In this document: piece after piece, positions 8,355-15,283 of the stretch
Layout of the letters: every line of letters begins with the position of its first letter
How positions within the stretch are numbered: position 1 is the first letter of the stretch
NCBI GenBank assembly: GCA_003220955.1
Contig: QHTW01000067.1
Coordinates: 1-17,481 of the forward strand
Length of the DNA stretch: 17,481 bases
Source of the DNA: Gemmatimonadota bacterium
GTDB taxonomy: Bacteria; Gemmatimonadota; Gemmatimonadetes; Gemmatimonadales; GWC2-71-9
Direction: 5' to 3'
The notes under the pieces: generated by a model
Seen by the model: the letters and a program-made list of their open reading frames with translations, nothing else
What the model was told of the DNA's origin: nothing
The model's database searches: none
Made by a program: the position numbers and the translations under genes

Positions 8355-9404
8355 CTACACGCGAGCAGCGATGGCGGACGCTACCTCGCGAGTCGTGGAT
8401 TTGCCGCCGAGATCGGGAGTCCGTGCGCCGATCGTAAGCGCCTCCCTCACGGCGCGTTCCAGGTCGCGCGCTGCGTCCGGATGTCCCAGCTGTTCCACCA
8501 TCAACGCGCCGGTGAGCACAGCAGCGGCGGGATTCGCCACGCCCTTTCCCGCGATGGTCGGCGCCGAGCCGTGCACCGGCTCGAACAAGCCGCCGCGCCG
8601 GCCCGGGTGCAGGTTGGCGCTCGCGGCGACGCCGAGCCCGCCCACGAGCCCCGCGCCCAGGTCCGAGAGAATGTCGCCGTAGAGATTGTTGGTCACGATC
8701 ACCTGAAAGCGCGCCGGCTCGCGCACGAGTTCCATCGCCAGCGCGTCCACGTAGCGATGCTCAGCGGTGATTGTCGGATACTCCCGCGCGATACGCTGCA
8801 GCGTCTCTTGCCAGATCCGGTGCGTGGGAATCGCGTTGGATTTGTCGCTCATCGTGACGCGCGTCTTCCCGTGTGCCTTCGCCCACTCGAACGCCGCGCG
8901 AACGATCCGCTCGACGCCCTTGCCCGTGTTGACTTCTTCGGCGACGTGCTCGTCGCCGGAAGAGCGCCCGCGTCCGAGATATTGGCCTTCCGTGTTTTCG
9001 CGGAAGATGACGCAATCGATTGTGCCCGGATTCCGCAGCGGTGTGAGATCGGGATGCAGCAGCTCGACGGGACGGAAATTGACGTACAGATCCAGCTTGA
9101 ACCGCAAACCCAGCAAGATGTCCCGCGCGTGCTCATTGCCGGGCAGGCGCGGATCACCCAGCGCACCGAGGAAGATTGCATCGACGTCGTCGCGCAGATG
9201 GTGAAATGCGGCGTCCGGCAGCGTCTCTTTGGTCCGGAGATAATGATCGGCCGAATACGGTAGACGCTCCCACTGCAACCCGAATCCATGCTTGGCGGCA
9301 GCGCGATCGAGGATGGGAATTGCCGCCTCGATGACTTCCGGACCGATGCCGTCGCCTGCAATGACCGCGATTTTGGCCGTTCTGCCAGCTGGCCGGCCCG
9401 TCAT
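8355..9404 (-). CDS. isocitrate/isopropylmalate-family dehydrogenase
   Basis: A 349-residue NAD-dependent decarboxylating dehydrogenase of the beta-hydroxyacid family that includes LeuB, homoisocitrate and tartrate/D-malate dehydrogenases. It has the N-terminal IAVIAGDGIGPEV motif, the substrate loop with LYVNFRPVEL, FRENTEGQYLGRG, and the metal-binding signature NNLYGDILSDLGAGLVGGLG near residues 232-251. The nucleotide-binding HGSAPTIAGKGVANPAA is also present. The GALGDPRLPG loop resembles the tartrate/D-malate-type branch more than classical LeuB, and no leuC or leuD is adjacent, so a leucine-pathway role is not assured. The ATG at 9404 overlaps the zinc-ribbon stop (ATGA). Confidence 0.9.
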   Translation of the reverse strand: MTGRPAGRTAKIAVIAGDGIGPEVIEAAIPILDRAAAKHGFGLQWERLPYSADHYLRTKETLPDAAFHHLRDDVDAIFLGALGDPRLPGNEHARDILLGLRFKLDLYVNFRPVELLHPDLTPLRNPGTIDCVIFRENTEGQYLGRGRSSGDEHVAEEVNTGKGVERIVRAAFEWAKAHGKTRVTMSDKSNAIPTHRIWQETLQRIAREYPTITAEHRYVDALAMELVREPARFQVIVTNNLYGDILSDLGAGLVGGLGVAASANLHPGRRGGLFEPVHGSAPTIAGKGVANPAAAVLTGALMVEQLGHPDAARDLERAVREALTIGARTPDLGGKSTTREVASAIAARV

Positions 9405-10084
9405 TCGAATCCGGTCGGCTTACCGCACGACAGACAATAGGCCCAGCCGACATCCACCGGGCTGTCGCAGGCCGGACACTTGAGGTCGCCTTCTTGTGGC
9501 TGCCCGCAATGCGGGCAGAATCGCACGTCGCGATTGCTGGGCAGGACTCCGCCGCAGTATTCGCACTGGTTCTCCAACAGAGCGTGCGGTGGGCGGGCGA
9601 TGCGAAATCGTTCCGCATGATGGGGGGGGGCCGGGGGGGGTGGGAGGGTCGACGGCGGCGCCGGGGGGATCGGGTTTTCCCCCGTGGTGTCGAGCAGGCC
9701 GTCCTCATCGGCGTCAGCGGAAGCCGGAGGCGCGTACGCGCGGTCTGCAATCAGGACGCGCTCGGCGGCGCGGCCGTTCACCATGACCTGCGCTTCCGGA
9801 AAGCTGCGGAAGTACGCAGGGTCGGGGTTGATGGTCGCGATTTCCCGCTGCATCGCCTCGCGTACCGAATCCGGCTCGAGCTGCACGTAGCTGCGCTCGC
9901 CCGCGAGCAACCGCAGCACCGCCATCTCATAATCCTGATGCGTCGCGACGTTCAGGCGCGCGCGGTTGGAGCGATAGGGAACCAGCCGCTCGTAGATCTC
10001 CGCCGCCGGAAACGGGACCGCGATGCGCGTCTCTCGTGCCAGTGCGGCGACGAGCAAGCCAAACAGGCGATCGACCTCATCCAC
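9401..10084 (-). CDS. double zinc-ribbon protein with Pro-rich linker
   Basis: A cytoplasmic-type protein of about 227 residues in three parts. An N-terminal helical domain of ~130 residues (VDEVDRLFGLLVAALARET, then AQVMVNGRAAERV) is of unknown family. A proline-rich linker (IPPAPPSTLPPPPAPP) is encoded by long C runs on the coding strand. The C-terminus holds four CxxC pairs (CEYC, CPHC, CPAC, CLSC) forming two zinc ribbons. The start is ambiguous: GTG at 10084 shares one base with the deaminase stop (TAGTG), while GTG at 10108 would add eight basic residues. The overlap style of this run favours 10084. Function is unknown; zinc ribbons commonly mediate protein or nucleic acid contacts. Coupling to a deaminase and an RNase H-fold gene hints at nucleic-acid metabolism, without proof. 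Confidence 0.78.
   Translation of the reverse strand: MDEVDRLFGLLVAALARETRIAVPFPAAEIYERLVPYRSNRARLNVATHQDYEMAVLRLLAGERSYVQLEPDSVREAMQREIATINPDPAYFRSFPEAQVMVNGRAAERVLIADRAYAPPASADADEDGLLDTTGENPIPPAPPSTLPPPPAPPHHAERFRIARPPHALLENQCEYCGGVLPSNRDVRFCPHCGQPQEGDLKCPACDSPVDVGWAYCLSCGKPTGFE
9622..9648 (+). repeat. G-tract cluster / G-quadruplex motif
   Basis: The plus strand carries G9, CC, G8, T, GGG, A, GGG in 27 nt. This is a strong quadruplex-forming motif on the template strand of the zinc-ribbon gene. It encodes the Pro-rich linker, and both flanking domains are in the same frame, so the present tract lengths keep the gene intact. Confidence 0.8.
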
Positions 10085-10599
10085 TACGCGCCGCCCCCAT
10101 TTCGCCACGCGCCCATCCAGCGGTCATACAGCACCGGCACGACGCCGCCCTGCTGCAGGACCTCGACGCCCGACGGATCGCGGTACGCCTTGCGATAGAA
10201 GACGTGCGTGACGCCGGAGTTGATGATCAGCTTCGCGCACATCACACACGGCGAGGCGCTGACGAACACGACCTTGTCCCGCATGCTGCCCGGGGCCTTC
10301 ACGAGCGCATTCATCTCGGAGTGGATGCAGCCGCAATTCCCCGGGACCGCGGAGTCGCATTTGTTCGGCAGGCCGCGCGCGTTGCCGTTGTACCCGATCG
10401 CGAGGACATTCTCGAGCCGCTGGTCGGTCACGACCGTCCCCACCTGGAGCCGCACGCACGTCGAGCGCTTCGCCAGCTCCTCGGCCATGCGCATGTACAC
10501 CTCGTAGAGCGGTATCCGCTCGACGCTGACCGGCGTGCCGTCCGCCGACAGGTTCGAGGGGTGCGTGTTGGCTGCAACGCCGTCCTTAGGCGCGCTCAT
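10084..10599 (-). CDS. dCMP deaminase family protein (ComEB-like)
   Basis: A 171-residue zinc-dependent cytidine/deoxycytidylate deaminase. It would convert dCMP to dUMP for thymidylate synthesis. The N-terminus has the typical YMRMAEELAKRSTCVRLQVG helix. Zinc and catalytic residues are His93 and Glu95 (IHSEMNAL) plus Cys118 and Cys121 (SPCVMC), all present. The extra cysteines 81, 89 and 91 (CDSAVPGNCGC) may form the second zinc site seen in some dCMP deaminases. The frame is open to 10644, but ATG at 10599 is preferred; even there the gene overlaps the upstream RNase H-fold gene by 14 nt, which suggests coupled translation. Nearby nucleotide genes are limited to that RNase H homologue. Specificity for dCMP over other deaminated substrates is inferred from the family pattern. 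Confidence 0.9.
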   Translation of the reverse strand: MSAPKDGVAANTHPSNLSADGTPVSVERIPLYEVYMRMAEELAKRSTCVRLQVGTVVTDQRLENVLAIGYNGNARGLPNKCDSAVPGNCGCIHSEMNALVKAPGSMRDKVVFVSASPCVMCAKLIINSGVTHVFYRKAYRDPSGVEVLQQGGVVPVLYDRWMGAWRNGGGA

Positions 10600-11164
10600 G
10601 GAGCTCCTTGTCGGGATCGAAGTCGACAAACTTGCCGCGGGCACGCTGTTGCGCGAGCCACGTATCGAAGCCGGATGGGATCAGCCCGTTGGAGCGCTCC
10701 TGCTGATCGGCGGCACGAATGGCGACCGCGTTCGCGTATTCATTCTTGACGTGCTCGTTGTGGCCGCGCACCCAGCGCCAGTCCACCGTGTGCATGTCCG
10801 TGACCTGCGCGAGCTTCTGCCAGAGCTCGGCATTCTCGAGCGCGCCGGTTTTGCGGCGCCAGCCGCGCGCCTCCCAGTCCTTGCGCCACTCGCTCATGCC
10901 CTTGATCAGGTACTCGGAATCCGAGACGAACCGGACGTGCGCATGGCGCCATTGCCGGCGGATCCACTCCAGCGCCGCGATCGCCCCGGCGAGCGCCATC
11001 TTGTTATTTGTCGTCTGCGGCGAGCATTCGAAAAAGTCCCAGCGCGCCACGCTGTCGCCCGCGGGCGCTTCGATCAGCGCCGCGTTGCCGCCGCGGCTCG
11101 GCTTGGTGGAGTCGTTGCCGAGGCAGCTCTCGTCGGCGTGCACCAGTACGAAATGCTCGGTCAT
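10586..11164 (-). CDS. RNase H-fold protein with degenerate active site
   Basis: A 192-residue protein with the RNase HI layout. Asp11 sits in HADESCLGND (equivalent to E. coli Asp10), TTNNKMALAGAIAALE follows, then Asp82 in SDSEYLIKG (Asp70), and RGHNEHVKNEYANAVA closes the site. Two of the four catalytic carboxylates are missing: the Glu48 position is Ala57 (NNKMAL in place of NNRMEL) and the Asp134 position is Asn145. His135, equivalent to His124, is kept. A C-terminal extension of about 40 residues follows the fold. It may therefore bind RNA/DNA hybrids without cutting them, or use other residues. The open frame reaches 11509, but that part lies over the stress-protein gene; ATG at 11164 gives an ATGA overlap with the upstream stop. 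A dCMP deaminase follows with a 14-nt overlap. Confidence 0.85.
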   Translation of the reverse strand: MTEHFVLVHADESCLGNDSTKPSRGGNAALIEAPAGDSVARWDFFECSPQTTNNKMALAGAIAALEWIRRQWRHAHVRFVSDSEYLIKGMSEWRKDWEARGWRRKTGALENAELWQKLAQVTDMHTVDWRWVRGHNEHVKNEYANAVAIRAADQQERSNGLIPSGFDTWLAQQRARGKFVDFDPDKELHERA

Positions 11165-11907
11165 GGCTGGATGACGACGGGGATGTCGGTGTGCAGCAAA
11201 ATCTGCTCGGCATGAGACACGGTAACGTCGCGCCGGCCCACGTGGGCACCCGCAAAGAGCGCGTCGCACTGCGTCTCCTGAATCACCCGGGCGACCACTG
11301 CGCCCGGCGTGCCGTTCTCGAGGTGCGTGACGAACGCAATCCCTTGCAACGAAAGCATCGCTTCGGCCTCGCCGACGACCATGGTCCCGACCGCGGGATC
11401 GATCGTCGCGTGAATCACGTGCACCGTGCTGTGCGTGACGCTCGCGAAGCGCGCGACGAGCGCGAGCGCCCGCTGGGAGGTCTCCCGGCCATCGTACGCG
11501 ATCGCGCACGCGTTCATCGGCGACGGCTTGCTAGCGCACACGATCACCGATCGCTCGGCGATGCGAATGAGCGAGCTGACCGTCTTTCCCAGCACGTCCG
11601 CCGCCGACGACCGCCCCCGCCGGCCCACGAGCACCGTGTCGACGTCGAGTGCCAGGGCCGCCAGCTCGACGTCGGGATTGCCGTGTTTGAGGATCGTCTC
11701 CGCCGCGAGACCGGCGTCGGTGACGCGCTCCTGGGCCCGCTGCAACAGCACGCCCGAGTCGGAGGCGCGCTTCCCCAGGGTGTGTGTCTCCCGTATGTGG
11801 GCAACGACAATCTTGGCCCCGAACCGTAGGCCGACGTGGACGGCCTGCTCCAACGCTTCATCGGCATTGGGACTGCCATCGAGACCCACCAGCAGGCGCG
11901 TGAACAC
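11161..11907 (-). CDS. universal stress protein, tandem UspA domains
   Basis: A 248-residue cytoplasmic protein made of two UspA folds (about residues 1-130 and 131-248). Domain 1 begins with RLLVGLDGSPNADEALEQAV and has the nucleotide-binding-type loop VLVGRRGRSSAADVLGKTVS, one residue shorter than the classical G-2x-G-9x-G(S/T) spacing. Domain 2 begins with CAIAYDGRETSQRALALV and ends with EQILLHTDIPVVIQP; its loop (FAGAHVGRRDVTVSH) lacks the Gly-Ser/Thr element, so ATP binding is less likely there. Such proteins support survival under stress, often through ATP or AMP sensing. The GTG start at 11907 lies 4 nt after the upstream stop, and its own stop overlaps the RNase H-fold start by 4 nt. 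Confidence 0.93.
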   Translation of the reverse strand: MFTRLLVGLDGSPNADEALEQAVHVGLRFGAKIVVAHIRETHTLGKRASDSGVLLQRAQERVTDAGLAAETILKHGNPDVELAALALDVDTVLVGRRGRSSAADVLGKTVSSLIRIAERSVIVCASKPSPMNACAIAYDGRETSQRALALVARFASVTHSTVHVIHATIDPAVGTMVVGEAEAMLSLQGIAFVTHLENGTPGAVVARVIQETQCDALFAGAHVGRRDVTVSHAEQILLHTDIPVVIQP

Positions 11908-11911
11908 GTGA

Positions 11912-12166
11912 TTACGGCAGGACCGCGAAGCTCTCCAAATCGCGCAGGCGGAACGAGAGCAGCTCGCCCGTCATCGGGAGCCGTCCCGCCAGCACGTCGC
12001 CCGGTCCGCTCGTCTCGAGGCGCTCGGCCACCACGACATATTCGGTGCCGCGACGCCGCAGCGCTACCCGCAAACGCTCGCGGACCGCGCGTTCCAAGGC
12101 ATCCAGCGCCTCGGGTGTGAGGGACCGGTACTCGGGGGGCGGGATCGCGCGCGAGGGCACGTGCAC
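11912..12166 (-). CDS. 84-residue protein of unknown function
   Basis: A small gene in the same run, starting with GTG at 12166 one base after the selD stop and ending 4 nt before the stress-protein start. The product has a helix (TPEALDALERAVRERLRVAL) followed by beta-rich sequence (TEYVVVAERLETSG, then GELLSFRLRDLESFAVLP). I recognise no family. An open frame continues upstream to 12214 inside selD, but the tight packing favours 12166. Codon use matches the neighbours, which supports a real gene. Confidence 0.65.
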   Translation of the reverse strand: MHVPSRAIPPPEYRSLTPEALDALERAVRERLRVALRRRGTEYVVVAERLETSGPGDVLAGRLPMTGELLSFRLRDLESFAVLP

Positions 12167-12167
12167 C

Positions 12168-13214
12168 TCACCGCACCGCGATCGTGCCGGCCACGCCGCG
12201 CGACAGGCGACCAATCCGTCCGGCTGTGGGCGTCCCCTCGGCCTGCAGGGCGGCGATCAGCGTATTGGCGCGCTCGGGGTCCACGGCGATCAACAGGCCG
12301 CCTGATGTCTGCGCATCGAACAGGAGAACGCGCAGCGGTTCCGGGACCTTCGAGTCGAACTGGACGTGCGGGGCCAGGGCTTCGCGGTTCCGTTTGGTGC
12401 CACTCGGAATTGCCCCCCGTTCGGCAAGCTCCAGCGCCTTGGGCAACAGGGGGACAGCAGCCGCATCGACTTCGGCCGACACTCCGCTGGCCGCCAGCAT
12501 GTTGTGCAAATGCCCCAGCAACCCGAACCCCGTGACATCGGTGGCGGCATGGACGCCGCCGCCCGTCGCCCGCATCGCGCGCGCCGCGCCTGCATTGAGC
12601 GTCGTCATCGCCGCCACCGCGGGGGCGATTTCAGCTGCCGTCGCCAGGTCGCGCTTCAAGGCGGTCGTGAGCACGCCGGTCCCGATCGGTTTCGTCAGCA
12701 CGAGCGCATCGCCCGGACGCGCGCGCGCCAGCGTCACGATCCGATTGGGATGCACCTCGCCGATCGCGACCATGCCGTACTTGGGCTCCGGATCGTCGAC
12801 CGAATGGCCGCCGAGCACGAACGCGCCCGCTGCCTTGGCGACGTCCGCGCCGCCGCGCAGCACCTCGCCGAGCAGCTCGTAGGGCAGCGTGTCGCGCGGC
12901 CAGCCGACGAGGTTGAGCGCCAGCAACGGCGTCGCGCCCATCGCGTAGACGTCGGAGAAAGCGTTCGCGGCGGCGATGCGGCCGAAGTCGTAGGCGTCGT
13001 CCACCACCGGCGTGAAAAAGTCTACCGTCGCCACGATGGCGCGGTCCGGCGTCAATTGATAGACGGCGGCGTCGTCCCGCGTCGAAGCATCGACCAGGAT
13101 GCGTGGATCGGAGATCGTCGGCACGTGGCGCAAGACCTGCGCCAACTCGGCGGGGCCGAGCTTGCAGGCTCAGCCGGCGCCGTGCGAAAGCGCAGTCAGT
13201 CGAACAGTGGTCAT
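12168..13214 (-). CDS. selD: selenophosphate synthetase SelD containing selenocysteine (in-frame TGA at codon 15)
   Basis: ATP-dependent enzyme that makes selenophosphate, the selenium donor for Sec-tRNA and selenouridine. The gene reads from ATG at 13214 as MTTVRLTALSHGAG, then TGA at 13170-13172, then ACKLGPAELAQVLRH. The TGA falls exactly where SelD has its catalytic Cys or Sec (SHGAG-C/U-xCK), and Lys18 is the usual essential lysine. Total length with Sec is 348 residues, normal for the family. Downstream are the AIRS-type motifs RDDAAVYQL, ATVDFFTPVVDDAYDFGRIA, NAFSDVYAMGATPL, GGHSVDDPEPKYGM and DVTGFGLLGHL. Read conventionally, the gene would appear to start at a TTG at 13145 and would lose its active site. 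A SECIS-like hairpin follows the TGA. No clear Shine-Dalgarno precedes the ATG; a 17-nt gap separates it from the upstream membrane-protein gene. Confidence 0.95.
13127..13143 (-). promoter_or_regulatory. bacterial SECIS element (candidate) in selD
   Basis: On the minus strand the 17 nt GGCGCA-GGTCT-TGCGCC form a perfect 6-bp stem with a 5-nt loop. The loop GGUCU matches the apical loop of the E. coli fdhF SECIS (GGUC, with the critical G and U). The hairpin begins 26 nt after the TGA, and the loop about 32 nt after it, inside the 16-37 nt range usually accepted for bacterial SECIS. A second hairpin, CTCGGC-CCC-GCCGAG (13146-13160), sits between the TGA and this one. SelB binding would direct Sec insertion at codon 15. 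The structure was paired by eye and not folded by computation. Confidence 0.75.
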
Positions 13215-13231
13215 TGGTCTTGCGAAGATAG

Positions 13232-13591
13232 CTACGAAAGACGCCAGGCGAGCAGGGCTCCAGCGATGACATACCGCGCAAGATCGAAGACTATGTCGGT
13301 CAGACCCGGCCGGGCTGCCAACCACTTCGGCGATGTAACGAGTGCGCCGATCAAGAGAAACAGCAGCCACCAGCTACCACTGCCGAGCGAATCGAACCAC
13401 AAGGAAGCAATCAGCGTCAGCAACAGGGCTTCCACGAGTGGCCGCGTCAGCAGGCGCGTCGGGATGCCGGTGTAGACGCTCGCGGCGGGAGGAATCGCGA
13501 GCCGGTTCACAACATAGGTCGTCACAAACGTCGCGATCTCGAACCACGCGGCTACGGCAATCCACGCAACAAGGAGCCGTTCGAGCGTCAC
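13232..13591 (-). CDS. small integral membrane protein, unknown
   Basis: A 119-residue hydrophobic protein with about three to four membrane segments (LLVAWIAVAAWFEIATFVTTYVV near the N-terminus, ALLLTLIASLWFDSLGSGSWWLLFLLIGALV in the middle, ARYVIAGALLAWRLS at the end). No family recognised. The GTG start at 13591 abuts the TAG of the D-aminoacylase-type gene (TAGGTG, the same junction as at 3541/3540), and selD begins 17 nt after its stop. Position before selD suggests co-transcription and nothing more. Confidence 0.72.
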   Translation of the reverse strand: MTLERLLVAWIAVAAWFEIATFVTTYVVNRLAIPPAASVYTGIPTRLLTRPLVEALLLTLIASLWFDSLGSGSWWLLFLLIGALVTSPKWLAARPGLTDIVFDLARYVIAGALLAWRLS

Positions 13592-15283
13592 CTACCGCGA
13601 CCCGCGGTATCCGGGACCTCTGAGTCCCCGGCCCGGACGCGCGCTCGTGATCTGGCCCTGCTTCAACACCATCTGCCCGTTCACGAACACGTACTCGATG
13701 CCGACCGACAGTTGATGCGGCTGCTCGAACGTCGCGCGATCGATCACGGTCGCCGGATTGAAGACGGTGATGTCGGCGTAGAATCCCGGTTTCACGAGGC
13801 CGCGATCGGCCAGACCGACTCGCTGCGTCGCGAGCGACGTCATTTTGCGTACCGCGAACTCGAGCGGCATCAGCTTTTGATCGCGCACATAGCGGCCCAG
13901 GATGCGCGTGAACGAGCCGTAGGCGCGGGGGTGCGTTCCGTCCTTGCCGAACGGACCGTCGGGGGCGACGCCGCTCGCATCAGTGTTCACCGCCACCCAC
14001 CAATGCTGCATCGCGGCCCGGACGTCGGCCTCGTTCATCAGGAAGTAGATGGCTCCACTGCGCGCGTGATCGGCGATGATCAGGTCGAACATCGTCTCGA
14101 TGGGATCCCGGTGCCGCTGCGCCGCTATCTCGGACAGGCGCTTTCCCTGGAGATAATGCAGCGAGTCTTCGAACGGGAACACGATGACGCCCTGCGGCCC
14201 TTCGGTGGCCCGATAGAAACGGTCCGTGATCTGGGGCGGCGCAAGCAGCTCGGCGCGGAGGCGGGCCCGGATGATCGGATTCCGCAGGCGCGCGAGCAGC
14301 GAATCATTCCCCCCCGAGTGCGCCCACCCCGGGACTGATGCGTCCAGCGAGGTGGCGCCGGCGAGATAGGGATACTGGTCGGCTGTGACGTCGAGTCCGG
14401 CCGCGCGCGCCGAGTCGATGCGCGCCAGCACATGCGGCATGCGGCCCCAGTTGCGCCGTCCCGACACCTTGAGGTGCCAGATCTCGGCCGGGATGCCGGC
14501 CTCGCGCGCGATGCGGAACGTCTCGTCGAGCGCCTGGTCGATCTGACCGCCCTCGTTGCGCATGTGGGTCGCATAGACGCCGCCGTGGCGCCGGGCCGCC
14601 TTCGCGAGCGCGATGACCTCTTCGGTGGGTGCGTAGATCGCGGGGGCGTACTCGAGCGCCGTGGAGACGCCCACCGCACCCTGCTGCATGGCGGTATCCA
14701 CGAGCGCAACCATGCGGGCCAACTCCTCCGCTGTCGCAGGGCGATCCTGCTTGCCCACGACGGCGAGGCGGACCTGCGTGGCACCGACGAACGTGGCGAT
14801 GTTGACCGTGCTGCCGGTGCGCGCGAGGTGCGCGAAGTAGCCATTCAGATCGCGCCAGTCTTCCTGCACGCTGTACTTCTTCATCCAAACGGAGTCGTCG
14901 GCGACGAGGAGGTCCGTGAGTGGCGCGACCGACCCGCCCTCACCTGTGACCTCGGTCGTAACGCCCTGGCTGATCTTGCTGAGCACGCGGTTGTCGACCA
15001 GGACATTCCCCTCCGACTGGCCGAGCATGTCGATGAATCCGGGAGCAACCACCAAGCCGGTCACATCGATCGTGTCGCGCGCCTGCGCACCGCCGAGGTA
15101 CCCGACCGCAGCGATCCGGTCGCCGCTGACAGCCACATCACCGGCGTATCGGGGATTCCCGCTCCCGTCGACGATCCAGCCGCCCTTGAGGATCACATCG
15201 TAGGGTCCATTGGTTCTGGCGGGCGTGCCGATGCCGCACGCGGTGACAACCAGAAGGAAGAGCAGGCGGAGGTTCCGTGTCAT
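13592..15283 (-). CDS. D-aminoacylase-family amidohydrolase lipoprotein with altered metal site
   Basis: A 563-residue member of the N-acyl-D-amino-acid deacylase group of amidohydrolases, likely exported: basic N-terminus, hydrophobic stretch and lipobox VTAC (Cys16). Motifs in order: GGWIVDGSGNPRYAGDVAV, APGFIDMLGQSEGN, GVTTEVTGEGGSVAP, YATHMRNEGG, IWHLKVSGR, VNTDASG, THPRAYGSFTRILG, VRKMTSLATQRVGLADRG, KPGFYADITVFNP and GIEYVFVNG. The usual HxH after PGFID is absent (Leu87, Gln89), and the Cys of the family's VGNCG motif is replaced by Glu115. The ATG at 15283 overlaps the upstream stop by 4 nt; an ATG at 15289 is also possible, with GAGGA just upstream. Substrate unknown: N-acyl-D-amino acids are the family's usual substrates. 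It could also be a diverged hydrolase using only one metal. Confidence 0.88.
   Translation of the reverse strand: MTRNLRLLFLLVVTACGIGTPARTNGPYDVILKGGWIVDGSGNPRYAGDVAVSGDRIAAVGYLGGAQARDTIDVTGLVVAPGFIDMLGQSEGNVLVDNRVLSKISQGVTTEVTGEGGSVAPLTDLLVADDSVWMKKYSVQEDWRDLNGYFAHLARTGSTVNIATFVGATQVRLAVVGKQDRPATAEELARMVALVDTAMQQGAVGVSTALEYAPAIYAPTEEVIALAKAARRHGGVYATHMRNEGGQIDQALDETFRIAREAGIPAEIWHLKVSGRRNWGRMPHVLARIDSARAAGLDVTADQYPYLAGATSLDASVPGWAHSGGNDSLLARLRNPIIRARLRAELLAPPQITDRFYRATEGPQGVIVFPFEDSLHYLQGKRLSEIAAQRHRDPIETMFDLIIADHARSGAIYFLMNEADVRAAMQHWWVAVNTDASGVAPDGPFGKDGTHPRAYGSFTRILGRYVRDQKLMPLEFAVRKMTSLATQRVGLADRGLVKPGFYADITVFNPATVIDRATFEQPHQLSVGIEYVFVNGQMVLKQGQITSARPGRGLRGPGYRGSR

Noticed and set aside
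12168..13145. selD as a conventional gene starting at TTG 13145
   Set aside because: This would delete the catalytic residue and the essential lysine. The reading through TGA restores the complete SelD N-terminus.
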